Shown piece by piece: positions 9,047-19,816 of a stretch of 64,000 nucleotides of DNA (within the stretch, counting starts at the first letter, position 1; each line of letters starts with the position of its first letter). A program made the translations under genes and the position numbers. The stretch comes from Methylophilus sp. 5 (GTDB lineage: Bacteria > Pseudomonadota > Gammaproteobacteria > Burkholderiales > Methylophilaceae). The stretch is taken from positions 806,001 to 870,000 of the forward strand of contig NZ_KI911560.1 of the NCBI RefSeq assembly GCF_000515275.1, in the 5' to 3' direction. The notes below the pieces were generated by a model that worked only from the letters and a program-made list of their open reading frames with translations, had not been told where the DNA came from and made no database searches.

Positions 9047-10009
9047 TTAGCGCCTGGCGTTAATGACACGGCCAGCGGCCGCACGAAACTGGTCGTAAGC
9101 ACCGCGGGGATTATTCTTGACCAGGTAACCTGAAATCACGGCGAACATATCGGTTGGCACCACGCCCAGCTCATTGGCCATAGGTTGCTGGCAAATATTG
9201 TCGACCTGCATAGACTTCACATTGTCGCGAGAAAGTAACTTGATGGGCAACAACTGCATAAAGCTGCCTTGCAGCAAGGACATATTGAGGCTGAGGCCCA
9301 TGATGGGGCGCTGTACATGGATGGTTTTCATCACCGCCTCCATGATTTGTTGCAAGGTCATAATGGCCGGGCCACCGAGCTCATAGGTTTTACCATAGGT
9401 GGCAGGTTCATCCACGGCATTGACCATGGCCGCGGCCACATCTTCTACCCAGATCGGCTGAAACTTGGCTTGCGGCATGGCCAGTGCCAGCACCGGAATC
9501 GCTTGAATCAGCTTGGCAAACAGATTGATAAAGCGGTCACGCGTACCAAAAATCACCGACGGCCTGAAAATAGTCACGTGCAGTTTTTTGCTAAACTCAA
9601 GCACGGCCTGGTCACCTGCCGCTTTGCTACGCAAATATTCACTCGGCGCACTCACCGCTGCTTGTAACGCGCTCATATGCAACAGGCGCGCAATAGCTAA
9701 TTCTTCGCATAACTGTGCCACGCGGCGTGGAAACTGGTGGTGCATTTGTTCAAAACCGTTGTCACTGGTTTGATGCAAAATGCCAATCAGATTAATCACC
9801 ACATCGCTGCCTTGCAGTTGGGTTTTCAGCGCAGCCTGTTCATGGATATCGCACTCAACCACTTGCACATTAGGCAATAAAATCAGGTGCTTGGCCTGCT
9901 CACGGCGACGCGTGAGCACCTTCACCTGATAGCCTGCCTGGTCAAGCCTCGCGACCACACTGCTGCCTACAAAACCGCTACCACCTAATACAGTGACTGT
10001 CTTCATCAT
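9047..10009 (-). CDS. NAD(P)-binding SDR-like protein, complex I NDUFA9 family
   Basis: The N-terminus has a Rossmann dinucleotide loop (TVLGGSGFVGS) followed by strand-helix repeats of an atypical short-chain dehydrogenase. The active-site Tyr-x-x-x-Lys appears as YLRSKAAGD. Bacterial proteins of this type resemble the NDUFA9 accessory subunit of complex I and the YbjT/YfcH oxidoreductases; their substrates are mostly unknown. ATG 10009 has AGGAA six bases upstream and was chosen over an in-frame TTG at 10033. It precedes cca on the minus strand. Confidence 0.75.
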   Translation of the reverse strand: MMKTVTVLGGSGFVGSSVVARLDQAGYQVKVLTRRREQAKHLILLPNVQVVECDIHEQAALKTQLQGSDVVINLIGILHQTSDNGFEQMHHQFPRRVAQLCEELAIARLLHMSALQAAVSAPSEYLRSKAAGDQAVLEFSKKLHVTIFRPSVIFGTRDRFINLFAKLIQAIPVLALAMPQAKFQPIWVEDVAAAMVNAVDEPATYGKTYELGGPAIMTLQQIMEAVMKTIHVQRPIMGLSLNMSLLQGSFMQLLPIKLLSRDNVKSMQVDNICQQPMANELGVVPTDMFAVISGYLVKNNPRGAYDQFRAAAGRVINARR

Positions 10010-10097
10010 GCTTATTCCTGATTCGTCTTGCAATGAATGATATTGTACCGAAAAACCGCAACGGCACTTAACTGTTGCTTAAACCAAACAATTACTC

Positions 10098-12074
10098 TTA
10101 CTCTGAAATACTGATCGTCGTCGTTACGCTTTCACCATCGCTGCTACTACGAGCAGGGATGGTGCCCAAACGTCTTTTAAGTGTCAGCATAGGCAAACCG
10201 AGCCTTGGCGCGTACATATGCGCATTCGCCAGCACTTTTTTCACATAATTGCGCGTTTCACTAAACGGGATGGTTTCGGCATAAATGGCGCCCTCTAAAG
10301 GTGTGTTGGCCGCCCACCGCCGGGCTCGGCTAGGGCCAGCATTATAAGCAGCGGTCGCCATCACTTCCTGGCCATTAAAGGTATCCAGCGTGTAGCGCAT
10401 ATAGTAAGTCCCCAGATTCACGTTGGTATCAATATCATGCAACATGCCATCGTTGTAACTGCTCCAGCCCAGTTTTTTGGCGATCCACTTGGCCGTCGCA
10501 GGCATCACCTGCATCAAGCCGCCCGCACCCACCGACGATTTAGCATAGTGCATAAAGCGGCTTTCCTGGCGAATAATGCCATAGACCCAGGCTTCATCAA
10601 TGGCGCGGCTACGCGATGCTTTTTGCAAGTAATCCCGATAAGGCGTCGGGTAGCGCAACTCAAAGTTATGCGTGCGACTAGTCTTATCAGCCGCCAGCAC
10701 AGCGAGGTCATACCAACCCTTGAGTAGGCTATATTGCGCAGCAACGATGCGGGTCGGGTCATCCAGCGCCTCCATCAGATACATCCACTCCAAGCGAGCC
10801 TCATAGCGTGCCTCAACATCAAACAGCGCTTCCATACGCTTAACGACAGGCTGTTTGGCAAATTGGCGCACTTCTTCGTCAGTAGGCTGGTAGGTTGTCA
10901 TCGGCTCACTTGCCACCGGCCCTAAATCTTCTGCGGCCAGCCAGCCGTAAAAATGTCTTTCTTGCGAAAGCTTGGCCAGTATCAGGTTAGCGTCAGCCAC
11001 CTGCCCTTTGGCGATCAAGGCACGCGCTTTCCAGTAACGCCAGGTCGATTCTTCCGCCAAGCCTGCAGGCATGTCATTAATCACCTTTAACACCGTGGCC
11101 CAGTCTTGCTGGCGCAAGGCACTGCGCACATACCACTCCCATTGCTCACTACTGAGCAAGCTGGCACTCACTTTAGCAAAACCTGGCAGTGCCTCGGGTT
11201 CGTGCTTGCGCGCGGCTTCTAGCGCCATATACGCCTGGGCGAGTTGCTTTTCATCGTGATCAAGCAAGCCGCTATATTTTTGATAGCTGGTTTTGGCCAC
11301 GGCAAGATCCGCCTTGGCCTGACGATGAATGGCGTACAGATACAATGCGCGTGCGTACGGCGAGCGCTCTTGAATGCCGCCTTTTTTTAAGGTCAGCGCC
11401 GGGTTTTGCGCCATATCGTCAATTTGCTTCAGCAGGCTGGCATCTGTTTTACTGCTGCGCTTGGCCAATACTTTTGCCAAGCCGGTTTTATTGCTAAACA
11501 AGGCATCGCGATACAACGTCAGCAGCAGCTTTTCATCCAGCACGCCCACTTGCTGCAAGGCTTCCAGCATGCCCTGGCAATCGGCGGGTAAATCCTTGCC
11601 AGCCAGCAACAGTTTTTTGCCATCTTCATAAGCATTCGGGTCATCCAGCGCAATGCCTGCCTGCACCTGGTAGCACTGGTTGCCAACGTCATTGAGGCTG
11701 TAATACATCGGCATTTGCGCACGCATCTCAACAAACTGATCCCAAAACTGCACGCGACCCAGTCGTTTGAGCCACAATTCGCGCACCCGTTGTGATAATA
11801 GCGACTCATTGTTTTCCTGCAAAAACGCTTGCACCTGGTAATACGACAATTGATCCATGGTCAGGATCATTTGCCAATATTGCAGATAAGGCAGCAATGG
11901 CGAACGGCGCTGCTTAAGCGTTTCGGTCGCCTCGATCAACTGCGGTAAATTTCTGGTCTGGTAAGCCTGTTTTGCCTGTAAATAAATGTCGCCATCCCCA
12001 GCGAACACCGTGCCGGTGAGGCCTAGCAAACAAACAGCCAAAATGCGGAGGAGAGAAGTGAGTCTAATCTTCAT
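10098..12074 (-). CDS. slt: Soluble lytic murein transglycosylase Slt70
   Basis: Slt cleaves the glycan strands of peptidoglycan in the periplasm and forms 1,6-anhydromuropeptides. The 658-residue precursor starts with a signal peptide (basic start, hydrophobic stretch, cut near VFAGDG). The long middle is the ring-shaped all-helical U- and L-domain region. The C-terminal goose-lysozyme-like catalytic domain (about residues 475-620) has the catalytic glutamate in IRQESRF, then GAGGLMQVMPATA and AYNAGPSRA. The position next to the dcw cluster suits a cell-wall function. It ends about 90 bases before the NDUFA9-like gene. Confidence 0.93.
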   Translation of the reverse strand: MKIRLTSLLRILAVCLLGLTGTVFAGDGDIYLQAKQAYQTRNLPQLIEATETLKQRRSPLLPYLQYWQMILTMDQLSYYQVQAFLQENNESLLSQRVRELWLKRLGRVQFWDQFVEMRAQMPMYYSLNDVGNQCYQVQAGIALDDPNAYEDGKKLLLAGKDLPADCQGMLEALQQVGVLDEKLLLTLYRDALFSNKTGLAKVLAKRSSKTDASLLKQIDDMAQNPALTLKKGGIQERSPYARALYLYAIHRQAKADLAVAKTSYQKYSGLLDHDEKQLAQAYMALEAARKHEPEALPGFAKVSASLLSSEQWEWYVRSALRQQDWATVLKVINDMPAGLAEESTWRYWKARALIAKGQVADANLILAKLSQERHFYGWLAAEDLGPVASEPMTTYQPTDEEVRQFAKQPVVKRMEALFDVEARYEARLEWMYLMEALDDPTRIVAAQYSLLKGWYDLAVLAADKTSRTHNFELRYPTPYRDYLQKASRSRAIDEAWVYGIIRQESRFMHYAKSSVGAGGLMQVMPATAKWIAKKLGWSSYNDGMLHDIDTNVNLGTYYMRYTLDTFNGQEVMATAAYNAGPSRARRWAANTPLEGAIYAETIPFSETRNYVKKVLANAHMYAPRLGLPMLTLKRRLGTIPARSSSDGESVTTTISISE

Positions 12075-12107
12075 GTGTCAACAATCACGTAGCTTACGTG
12101 ATGACAA

Positions 12108-12290
12108 TTAAATTCTGGCCAAGCGACTCAGAAAGAAAAAAAGCAACAGCAGCAGTAATAACACAAAGCCACTACGCCAGACGGTTTTCAGCCAGCGCCA
12201 ATAACGTGGCTGACCGGTTTGCCATCCCAGTAGCACCAATACCAGTGTACTAAGCGCCAGCACTGTAAATAAAATACGTATCCACCACAT
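12108..12290 (-). CDS. Small hydrophobic membrane protein between lpxC and slt
   Basis: The 60-residue frame encodes two hydrophobic helices (residues 3-22 and 41-57) separated by a basic, tryptophan-rich loop (PRYWRWLKTVWR). Its ATG lies 18 bases after the lpxC stop with a CAGGCAG sequence upstream as a possible ribosome site. The gene sits inside a continuous minus-strand run, so it could be translated from the lpxC transcript. I do not recognise a family, and a non-coding spacer is still possible. Confidence 0.45.
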   Translation of the reverse strand: MWWIRILFTVLALSTLVLVLLGWQTGQPRYWRWLKTVWRSGFVLLLLLLLFFFLSRLARI

Positions 12291-12308
12291 ATTAATCTGC
12301 CTGACGCA

Positions 12309-13244
12309 TTATGCGGGTAACAGTGGCGCCGGACTAAAATAGTCGCGCTGCTTCACAAAGCCAATCGGGGCCTGTGCGTCATTGTCAAACGTGCAATATT
12401 CCCAGGCGCTTTCATCTGCCAGCAAGGCACGCAATAGCTGGTTATTCAAGGCATGGCCAGATTTAAAAGCCGTGAATTGACCAAGAATCGGGTAACCCAG
12501 AATGTATAAATCACCAATGGCATCGAGCACTTTATGCTTGGCAAACTCGTCGTCATAGCGCAAACCGCCGCCATTGAGGACCTTATATTCGTCCAGCACA
12601 ATCGCATTATCCAGACTGCCACCTTTAGCTAAGCCATTGGCGCGCAGGTATTCCACCTCGTGCATAAAACCAAACGTGCGGGCACGACTGATTTCATCTA
12701 CATAGCTCTGGCTATCGTAATCAATGGTCACGGTTTTACCAGAGAACTCAAACACGGGGTGTGCAAAATCAATCGTAAATTCGGCTTTAAAGCCATGGTG
12801 CGGCGTAAATTTTGCCCATTTATCGCCATCAGTGACTTCTACCGGTTTGAGAATGCGCACAAACTTTTTCGGCACATCCAGTTCTTGTAGACCAGCTGTC
12901 TGCAGCAAATAGATAAACGGCCCCGAACTGCCATCCATGATGGGCACTTCGGCGGCCGTCAGTTCTATCAACACATTATCTACCCCCAAACCAGCGAGGG
13001 CAGACATCAAGTGTTCCACGGTAGCAACGCGCGCACCTGAAAACTCTAGGGCGGAGCTCAGGCGAGTGTCATTCACTGCCGTCGGGGCGACCCGCATGGC
13101 AGGCGTATCGGGCAAATCGACACGCTGGAACACCACTCCGTGATCGGCGGGCGCAGGTTTGAGCGTCAGGGTGACTTTTTCACCGCTGTGCAGCCCAACG
13201 CCGGTGGCGCTGATCGTTTGTTTAAGCGTGCGTTGCTTTAACAT
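12309..13244 (-). CDS. lpxC: UDP-3-O-acyl-N-acetylglucosamine deacetylase
   Basis: LpxC is the zinc hydrolase for the committed step of lipid A synthesis in the cytoplasm. The 311-residue product has the normal length. It shows the first zinc histidine in [10 protein letters not shown], the catalytic region MDGSSGPF, and the second zinc site [10 protein letters not shown]. The N-terminus [10 protein letters not shown] and VGLHSGEKV are family hallmarks. It follows ftsZ, as in E. coli, with a 117-base gap that may hold its own promoter. Confidence 0.97.
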   Translation of the reverse strand: MLKQRTLKQTISATGVGLHSGEKVTLTLKPAPADHGVVFQRVDLPDTPAMRVAPTAVNDTRLSSALEFSGARVATVEHLMSALAGLGVDNVLIELTAAEVPIMDGSSGPFIYLLQTAGLQELDVPKKFVRILKPVEVTDGDKWAKFTPHHGFKAEFTIDFAHPVFEFSGKTVTIDYDSQSYVDEISRARTFGFMHEVEYLRANGLAKGGSLDNAIVLDEYKVLNGGGLRYDDEFAKHKVLDAIGDLYILGYPILGQFTAFKSGHALNNQLLRALLADESAWEYCTFDNDAQAPIGFVKQRDYFSPAPLLPA

Positions 13245-13273
13245 GGTTTTCTCTGTGTTAATTAATCACTCTT

Positions 13274-13279
13274 ATTATA
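13274..13279 (-). promoter_or_regulatory. Possible -10 box of an lpxC promoter
   Basis: On the minus strand a perfect TATAAT lies 30 bases before the lpxC ATG, inside the ftsZ-lpxC gap. No good -35 box sits at 16-18 bases. It would let lpxC be expressed apart from the dcw transcript. Confidence 0.35.
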
Positions 13280-13361
13280 AGCCAATCCGTCATCACCAAT
13301 GAATTAGTCAAGCCAATGGATAGACCAGACCATCATTGATCAAGCAATCAAGGCTAGACGA

Positions 13362-14525
13362 CTAATCAGCTTGTTTACGCAAAAACGCTGGGATGTCGTA
13401 TTCTTCGATCCCGGAGTTTTTCATTGCTTCTACCTGCGCACGACGGCTGTTGCTGGTAAATACGGCAGGCTCATCCTCTTCAACCACAGTGCTAAAGATA
13501 GGCTGGTTAGTCGTACCATCACGCAGGGTCGTCATAACTTTCAACTCAGGCTTGGCCTGGCGCTTACCCACTGAACCGTTCAAACCGGTGGCAACCATGG
13601 TCACGCGCAGATTATCGCCCATGCTTTCGTCCATCACATTACCCACGATCACGGTCGCATCTTCTGCAGTGAATTCTTTGATGGTGTTCATCACATCATA
13701 GTACTCACGCATTTTGAAACTGCCACTGGCGCTGATATTCACCAACACGCCACGCGCATTGGCCAGGTTGACGTCTTCCAGCAACGGGCTGGCAACCGCT
13801 TGCTCAGCAGCAATCCGTGCACGGTTAGGGCCGCTGGCTTCTGCAGAACCCATCATCGCCATGCCCATTTCAGACATCACAGTGCGTACGTCAGCAAAGT
13901 CGACGTTGACCATGCCTGGGCAATTGATGATTTCGGCAATGCCAGACACCGCGTTATGCAACACGTCGTTGGCCGCACGGTAAGCTTCTACCACGGTCAC
14001 GTCTTCGCCCAATACATCCATCAATTTTTCGTTAGGGATAACGATAAGAGAGTCGACATACTGTGAAAGTTCTTCCAGGCCTTCTTGTGCCACTTTGGCG
14101 CGCTTGCCTTCAAACGCAAATGGCTTGGTCACCACAGCCACAGTCAAAATACCCATTTCACGCGCGACTTCAGCAATAATCGGTGCAGCACCAGTACCCG
14201 TACCACCGCCCATACCGGCCGTAATAAACAGCATGTCAGCGCCATCAATGGTTTCTGCAATACTGTCGCGGTCTTCCAGCGCAGCTTCGCGGCCGATTTC
14301 CGGTTTAGCGCCAGCGCCCAGACCTTTAGTGATGTCAGAACCAATTTGCAGCACCACTTTGGCATGGCTCTTTTTCAGCGCCTGCATGTCCGTGTTGGCG
14401 CAAATAAACTCAACGCCAGTCACGCTCTTGGTCATCATGTGTTCCACGGCGTTACCACCGCAACCACCGACACCAATCACCTTGATTACGGCGCCGTCAT
14501 TCTCTTTGTCAAAAATTTCAATCAT
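13362..14525 (-). CDS. ftsZ: Cell division protein FtsZ
   Basis: FtsZ is the GTP-binding tubulin homologue that forms the division ring at midcell. The 387-residue product has the tubulin signature GGGTGTGAAP near residue 105, the N-terminal nucleotide loop GVGGCGGNAV, and the catalytic T7 loop NVDFADVR. A variable linker leads to the conserved C-terminal peptide DIPAFLRKQ, which binds FtsA, ZipA and SlmA-type partners. It is the last division gene of the dcw cluster, 82 bases after ftsA. The slmA gene of its DNA-dependent antagonist is also in this window. Confidence 0.98.
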   Translation of the reverse strand: MIEIFDKENDGAVIKVIGVGGCGGNAVEHMMTKSVTGVEFICANTDMQALKKSHAKVVLQIGSDITKGLGAGAKPEIGREAALEDRDSIAETIDGADMLFITAGMGGGTGTGAAPIIAEVAREMGILTVAVVTKPFAFEGKRAKVAQEGLEELSQYVDSLIVIPNEKLMDVLGEDVTVVEAYRAANDVLHNAVSGIAEIINCPGMVNVDFADVRTVMSEMGMAMMGSAEASGPNRARIAAEQAVASPLLEDVNLANARGVLVNISASGSFKMREYYDVMNTIKEFTAEDATVIVGNVMDESMGDNLRVTMVATGLNGSVGKRQAKPELKVMTTLRDGTTNQPIFSTVVEEDEPAVFTSNSRRAQVEAMKNSGIEEYDIPAFLRKQAD

Positions 14526-14607
14526 ACTAACCCTCCATTGCCTATTATTTGAGTGATTGGTTTGCCCCGCACACTCGCCCTAAAACAGTTTTAAAAAACA
14601 ACAAACC

Positions 14608-15846
14608 CTAAAAATTACCGGTAAACCAACTCTTCATCCGCTCCAGCAGCCTGCCGAATGACCCAGACTGCAAATTACCCACCATTTGTTTTTCTACCTG
14701 CTGCTTGGCCATCAGCAACAAGCCTATGCCGGTGGCATAACGTGGATTGCCCACCACTTCGGACAACCCTTCTACATAACGCGGTACGCCCAGGCGCACT
14801 GGTGTATGAAAAATCTCTTCGCCCAGCTCGACCATGCCACGCATTTGTGCCGCACCGCCGGTAATCACAATGCCAGAGGCAATCATCGATTCCATGCCAC
14901 TACGGCGCAGCTCTTGCTGCACAAACTCGTAAATCTCTTCTACGCGGTCTTCAATCACCTCAGTCAGCGCCTGGCAAGACAACTGGCGTGGCTCACGGCC
15001 ATCGACCGCAGGCACTTCCACCACTTCACGCGGGTCAGCCAACTGGCGCAAGGCACAGCCGTGCTTCACTTTAATTTCCTCAGCTGACTGCGTAGGCGTG
15101 CGCAACGCCACTGCAATGTCATTAGTGATCTGGTCACCGGCAATTGGGATCACCGCGGTATGACGAATGGCGCCATTTTTAAATACCGCCAGATCAGTCG
15201 TGCCGCCACCGATATCCACCAGGCACACACCCAACTCTTTTTCATCGTCGGTAAGTACAGATTCGCTCGAGGCCAATGGCTGCAAAATGAGGTCGCTCAC
15301 CTCCAGGCCGCAGCGCTTGATGCACTTGACGATGTTTTGTGCTGCCGCAATCGCGCCGGTCACAATATGCACCCGCACCTCAAGACGGATGCCGCTCATG
15401 CCCAATGGCTCGCGCACATCCTCCTGGCCGTCGATAATGAACTCCTGGGTCAGAATGTGCAGAATCTGCTGGTCGGCTGGCAAAGCAATCGCGCGGGCGG
15501 TTTCTACCACGCGGTCGATGTCCATTTGCGAGACTTCGCTCTCTTTAATTTTCACCATGCCATGTGAGTTCAGGCTTTTGATGTGGCTACCAGCAATGCC
15601 TGAATACACGGTGTTAATTTTGCAATCGGCCATCAACTCGACTTCTTCAATCGCACGCTGAATTGCCTGCATGGTGGAGTCAATATTCACCACCACGCCT
15701 TTTTTCAAGCCACGGGAAGCATGTTGCCCGACACCAATCACCTTCAATGTGCCTTCGGGCAAAATCTCGGCCGCAATCGCCACGATTTTGGAGGTGCCGA
15801 TATCCAGCCCCACAATTAAATTTTTATCTTCTCTGACTCTACTCAT
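14608..15846 (-). CDS. ftsA: Cell division protein FtsA
   Basis: FtsA is an actin-like ATPase that tethers FtsZ to the inner membrane and recruits later division proteins. The 412-residue product has the phosphate-1 loop VGLDIGTSKI, the inserted SHS2-type 1C domain around residues 85-165, the phosphate-2 loop LVDIGGGTTD and the adenosine motif ITGGAAQMRG. The C-terminal end (RLLERMKSWF) is an amphipathic membrane-targeting helix. It lies 35 bases after ftsQ and 82 bases before ftsZ. Confidence 0.97.
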   Translation of the reverse strand: MSRVREDKNLIVGLDIGTSKIVAIAAEILPEGTLKVIGVGQHASRGLKKGVVVNIDSTMQAIQRAIEEVELMADCKINTVYSGIAGSHIKSLNSHGMVKIKESEVSQMDIDRVVETARAIALPADQQILHILTQEFIIDGQEDVREPLGMSGIRLEVRVHIVTGAIAAAQNIVKCIKRCGLEVSDLILQPLASSESVLTDDEKELGVCLVDIGGGTTDLAVFKNGAIRHTAVIPIAGDQITNDIAVALRTPTQSAEEIKVKHGCALRQLADPREVVEVPAVDGREPRQLSCQALTEVIEDRVEEIYEFVQQELRRSGMESMIASGIVITGGAAQMRGMVELGEEIFHTPVRLGVPRYVEGLSEVVGNPRYATGIGLLLMAKQQVEKQMVGNLQSGSFGRLLERMKSWFTGNF

Positions 15847-15881
15847 GTCTCTTCCTTGACCTTTTTCTGGCAGTCTTATTC

Positions 15882-16586
15882 TTAAGCGCCACTACGCGGC
15901 ATGCGCAAGGCAAAGCCGTTGGGATAACGCAAATCGGCATAACGCCAGTCACTTTCCGCGATACTTGCCTGCTGCCGATATGCCGACACAAACTGTTGTA
16001 ATCGCTGCTTGGCCGCTTCACGGCCCAGCATCATTTGTCGACCATCCACGGTCTTAATTTCCCAGGCGCGGCGTGAAGACAGGCTTAACTGCTGAATTTG
16101 CAGTGGCGTGTCCACCAGCATCTGGGCAAAACTGGCATAGCCTTGTGCCACTTCTTTTATCGCATCGCCCGGGCCGTAAAAAGTCGGTAATTGTTCGTCA
16201 GACGCTGCCTGGAACAACTCGCCATGGCGGTTTACCAGCGCCACACCGCCCCAGCGACCCAAGGCCTGATGTTCTTCAATCTGCACCACAATGGTGTCCG
16301 GCCATTGGCGGCGTACACTCACCTTGCGCGCCCACGGCAATTTTTCAAACGCGGCACGCGTACGCTGCAAATCCAGCGTGTAAAAATTACCCTTGAGGTA
16401 TTTGCTCACAATCAACTGAATCTGTTCGTGATTGACGTGATCCAGATTGCCCTCTACCTGCACCTGCTTGACCGGGAAGATAGGCAAATGCAACACCACA
16501 AATAACATGGCGTAGAGCAGCATCACCACTGCCAGTGAAAACAGCAGGTTGGCAATCCAGTTCAGCAATGTTGGTCTATCCCACAT
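15882..16586 (-). CDS. ftsQ: Cell division protein FtsQ
   Basis: FtsQ is a single-pass inner-membrane protein that links early and late division proteins through FtsB and FtsL. The 234-residue product has a short cytoplasmic tail, one transmembrane helix (about residues 13-31), then a periplasmic POTRA domain (VKQVQVEGNLDHV onward, residues 37-105) and the beta domain. Length and order fit the family. It lies 16 bases after ddl, between ddl and ftsA, as in most proteobacteria. Confidence 0.94.
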   Translation of the reverse strand: MWDRPTLLNWIANLLFSLAVVMLLYAMLFVVLHLPIFPVKQVQVEGNLDHVNHEQIQLIVSKYLKGNFYTLDLQRTRAAFEKLPWARKVSVRRQWPDTIVVQIEEHQALGRWGGVALVNRHGELFQAASDEQLPTFYGPGDAIKEVAQGYASFAQMLVDTPLQIQQLSLSSRRAWEIKTVDGRQMMLGREAAKQRLQQFVSAYRQQASIAESDWRYADLRYPNGFALRMPRSGA

Positions 16587-16602
16587 CAGGCCATTGTCTC
16601 CG

Positions 16603-17523
16603 TTACACCGCGCTCAAGGTTTGTTGCAAAATACGTATCACCAGTGCTTCAAAATCCAGGCCAGCGGCTTTGGCGGCCATTGGCACCAGGCTATGGTCTG
16701 TCATGCCCGGGCTGGTATTCACCTCTAAAAAGTAATGTTTACCAGCCTCATCCATCAAAAAGTCGACGCGGCCCCAGCCCTTGCAACCCAGCACCTTAAA
16801 CGCCTGCAAGGCTTCTGCCTGGATCTGCTTTTCCTGCTCGGCAGACAAGCCGCTCGGGCAGCGATATTCGGTGTCGTCACGCAGGTACTTGGCTTCGTAA
16901 TCGTAATATTCGTTTTTAGGCACAATGCGCACGATAGGCAGCGCGGTCTCGCCCAAAATACCCACGGTGTATTCGCCACCACCCACAAACTGCTCGGCAA
17001 TCACCAGCGGGTCTGACTGTTTGGCCAGGGCGTAAGCGGCAATTAAATCGCCCGCCTGCTTGACTTTGCTCACGCCTATGCTGGAGCCTTCATTGGCCGG
17101 TTTTACAAACAGCGGCAAACCAAGCGCCGTGACCACATTTTCGGCATGTGTGCTGTCATCCATCAGCACATAGTTAGGCGTGGTCACGCCAGCGGCTGTC
17201 CACAGCAATTTGGTGCGCCATTTATCCATGCCCAGCGCAGAGGCCATCACGCCGCTGCCGGTGTATGGAATATCCATCAGCTCCAGCGCACCTTGAATGG
17301 TGCCGTCTTCGCCATAGCGGCCATGCAAGGCAATAAAGGCACGATCAAATGCTTTGAGGGCAGACAGGTCTTGGCTGGCTGGGTCAAATGCGTGTGCATC
17401 CACGCCTTGACGTTGCAACGCCGCCAATACGGCAGAGCCACTTTTGAGCGACACTTCGCGCTCGCCAGAACGGCCGCCAAATAATACCGCGACCTTGCCA
17501 AATGACTGTTGACCTCTACTCAT
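16603..17523 (-). CDS. ddl: D-alanine--D-alanine ligase
   Basis: Ddl joins two D-alanines with ATP for the peptidoglycan stem peptide. The 306-residue product is the short DdlB type. Visible motifs are [14 protein letters not shown] at the N-terminus, the [12 protein letters not shown] substrate loop, the ATP-grasp loop [14 protein letters not shown], and the metal-binding [11 protein letters not shown] near the C-terminus. Its ATG overlaps the murB stop by four bases, so the two are translationally coupled. Confidence 0.96.
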   Translation of the reverse strand: MSRGQQSFGKVAVLFGGRSGEREVSLKSGSAVLAALQRQGVDAHAFDPASQDLSALKAFDRAFIALHGRYGEDGTIQGALELMDIPYTGSGVMASALGMDKWRTKLLWTAAGVTTPNYVLMDDSTHAENVVTALGLPLFVKPANEGSSIGVSKVKQAGDLIAAYALAKQSDPLVIAEQFVGGGEYTVGILGETALPIVRIVPKNEYYDYEAKYLRDDTEYRCPSGLSAEQEKQIQAEALQAFKVLGCKGWGRVDFLMDEAGKHYFLEVNTSPGMTDHSLVPMAAKAAGLDFEALVIRILQQTLSAV

Positions 17524-18425
17524 GCTTTTAAAACACCTTCCCCAATGACTTTAACTTCCTGTATTAATGCCACGCCCTGCTTGGTATGCACCGTCGCTTT
17601 GACATACTCAATCAAGGCCTCAATATCTGCTGCTGTGGCATGCCCCAGATTCACAATAAAATTGGCATGTTTTTCCGACACTTGTGCGCCACCGACGGTA
17701 CTGCCTTTTAAGCCGGAGGCTTCAATCAAGCGGGCCGCAAAATCGCCTTCAGGGTTTCTAAACGTCGACCCTGCGCTCGGCATATTCAGTGGCTGGCTCG
17801 CCAGGCGTTTTGCCAGCAACTGTTTAATCTGTTCGGCAGAAGCTTTGCCATCGCCTGCGGGCACCGCAAACCAGCCACCCAAAAACCACTCATCCGCCGC
17901 CGGATGCTCAACGTGGCGATAAGTCGGCTGGTATTCAGCCCGCGCCCGCACTTGTACCTCACCGGTGCGATTAATCGTTTTTACTTCATCTACCCACTGC
18001 CAGGTTTCGCCGCCATAACAGCCTGCATTCATCGCCAATGCCCCTCCCACCGTGCCCGGAATACCCGCCATAAATTCGGCACCGGCGCGATTGTGGCTGG
18101 CAGCAAAGCGGGCCAGCTTGGCGCAGGTAACACCGGCATCGGCATACACACGCTCACCTTGCATTTCCAGCGTTTGCAAGGCCTGATGCATGACGACGAC
18201 CGTGCCACGTACACCACCATCACGCACTAGCAAGTTACTGCCTAAACCAATAAAAGTGAGCGGCTCGCTCGCAGGCAGTTGCTGCAAAAACTGCTGCAAA
18301 TGCGCAACACTATCGGCCAGTACCAGGCGATCTGCCGGGCCACCGACGCGCCAGCTGGTATAACGTGCCAATGGCTCGTTATGCAGCACTTGCAGACCTG
18401 TTGCTTTTAACCCTGAGGCGCTCAT
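17520..18425 (-). CDS. murB: UDP-N-acetylenolpyruvoylglucosamine reductase
   Basis: MurB reduces the enolpyruvyl group with NADPH and FAD to give UDP-N-acetylmuramic acid. The 301-residue product carries the FAD loop [10 protein letters not shown], then [16 protein letters not shown], the catalytic serine in [10 protein letters not shown], and the final glutamate in IQEVKVIG. It begins on the murC stop codon (4-base overlap) and ends on the ddl start. Confidence 0.96.
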   Translation of the reverse strand: MSASGLKATGLQVLHNEPLARYTSWRVGGPADRLVLADSVAHLQQFLQQLPASEPLTFIGLGSNLLVRDGGVRGTVVVMHQALQTLEMQGERVYADAGVTCAKLARFAASHNRAGAEFMAGIPGTVGGALAMNAGCYGGETWQWVDEVKTINRTGEVQVRARAEYQPTYRHVEHPAADEWFLGGWFAVPAGDGKASAEQIKQLLAKRLASQPLNMPSAGSTFRNPEGDFAARLIEASGLKGSTVGGAQVSEKHANFIVNLGHATAADIEALIEYVKATVHTKQGVALIQEVKVIGEGVLKA

Positions 18426-19816
18426 ACGTTGGCCAACTCCCTGGTTTTGGCGGCGACGCTACCGATATTGCCAGCGCCCATCACCACCACCACATCCCCT
18501 GGCTGCACACTCTCCAGGATGGTGACAGGCAACTCATCGGTGGTTTCTACAAACCGTGGCTCGACCTTGCCATTGACGCGAATGGCACGAATCAGGCTAC
18601 GCGTATCGGCAGCCACAATGGGCGCTTCGCCTGCGCTGTAAACTTCGGTCAGTAACAAGGCATCCACGGTAGATAACACTTTGACGAAATCTTCAAAGCA
18701 GTCACGCGTACGTGTATAGCGGTGGGGCTGAAACGCCAGTACCAGCCGACGATCAGGAAACGCACCACGCGCCGCTGCAATCACCGCCTGCATTTCAATC
18801 GGGTGATGACCGTAGTCATCCACCAGCGTGAAATGGCCACCGTTGACCGGGATTTCGCCATAACGCTCAAAGCGACGACCCACGCCACGAAACTCAGCCA
18901 GCGCTTTCAAAATCGCGGCATCCGGCACATTCAACTCCGTGGCAATCGCAATCGCTGCCAGTGCATTAAGCACATAGTGATGGCCGGGCAAATTCAGCGT
19001 CACTTCGTTGCGCACGGTAATGCCGTTTTTACGCACCAACGTAAAATGCATCTTGCCGTGATCAGCGACGATATTTTCAGCGCGAATCGCCGCCTCTTCA
19101 TGGGTGCCATAAGTCGTCACCGGACGTGTCACGCGCGGCAGGATTTCACGCACATTGGCATCATCAATGCACAACACCGCCATGCCCCAGAATGGAATTT
19201 GCTGTAAAAATTCAACGAACGCAGTTTTGAGCTTTTCAAAACTGTGTTCATAGGTGTCCATATGGTCCTGGTCGATATTGGTCACCACCGCCATGATCGG
19301 TGTCAGATGCAAGAAAGACGCATCTGACTCGTCGGCTTCGACCACGATCCACTCACCAGTGCCCAGGCGCGCATTGGCGCTGGCAGCTTCCAGCTTGCCA
19401 CCAATGACAAAGGTCGGGTCCATATCAGCCTCGGCCAGAATGCTGGCGATCAGGCTAGTGGTGGTGGTTTTGCCATGCGTACCCGCCACCGCAATGCCCT
19501 GTTTAAAGCGCATCAACTCAGCCAGCATCACTGCACGTGGAATCACCGGCACTTTGCGCGCACGCGCAGCAATAATTTCCGGGTTTTCTTCATTAATCGC
19601 ACTGGAGACCACCACCACATCGGCATCATTCAGATGCTCGGTTGCATGGCCCTGAAACACGGTCGCGCCAAACCCTTGCAGGCGCTTGGTGGTGGCATTG
19701 CTGGCCAGGTCAGAGCCGCTGACTTCAAAATCCAGATTCAGCAATACTTCGGCAATGCCGCTCATGCCTGAGCCGCCAATACCGATAAAGTGAATTTTTT
19801 TAACTTTATGTTTCAT
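18422..19816 (-). CDS. murC: UDP-N-acetylmuramate--L-alanine ligase
   Basis: MurC adds L-alanine to UDP-MurNAc with ATP. The 464-residue product has the Rossmann loop [14 protein letters not shown], the Mur-ligase P-loop [10 protein letters not shown], the magnesium-site region [11 protein letters not shown], and the C-terminal domain motif FQPHRYTRT. It overlaps the murG stop and the murB start by four bases each, giving tight coupling inside the dcw run. Confidence 0.97.
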   Translation of the reverse strand: MKHKVKKIHFIGIGGSGMSGIAEVLLNLDFEVSGSDLASNATTKRLQGFGATVFQGHATEHLNDADVVVVSSAINEENPEIIAARARKVPVIPRAVMLAELMRFKQGIAVAGTHGKTTTTSLIASILAEADMDPTFVIGGKLEAASANARLGTGEWIVVEADESDASFLHLTPIMAVVTNIDQDHMDTYEHSFEKLKTAFVEFLQQIPFWGMAVLCIDDANVREILPRVTRPVTTYGTHEEAAIRAENIVADHGKMHFTLVRKNGITVRNEVTLNLPGHHYVLNALAAIAIATELNVPDAAILKALAEFRGVGRRFERYGEIPVNGGHFTLVDDYGHHPIEMQAVIAAARGAFPDRRLVLAFQPHRYTRTRDCFEDFVKVLSTVDALLLTEVYSAGEAPIVAADTRSLIRAIRVNGKVEPRFVETTDELPVTILESVQPGDVVVVMGAGNIGSVAAKTRELANV

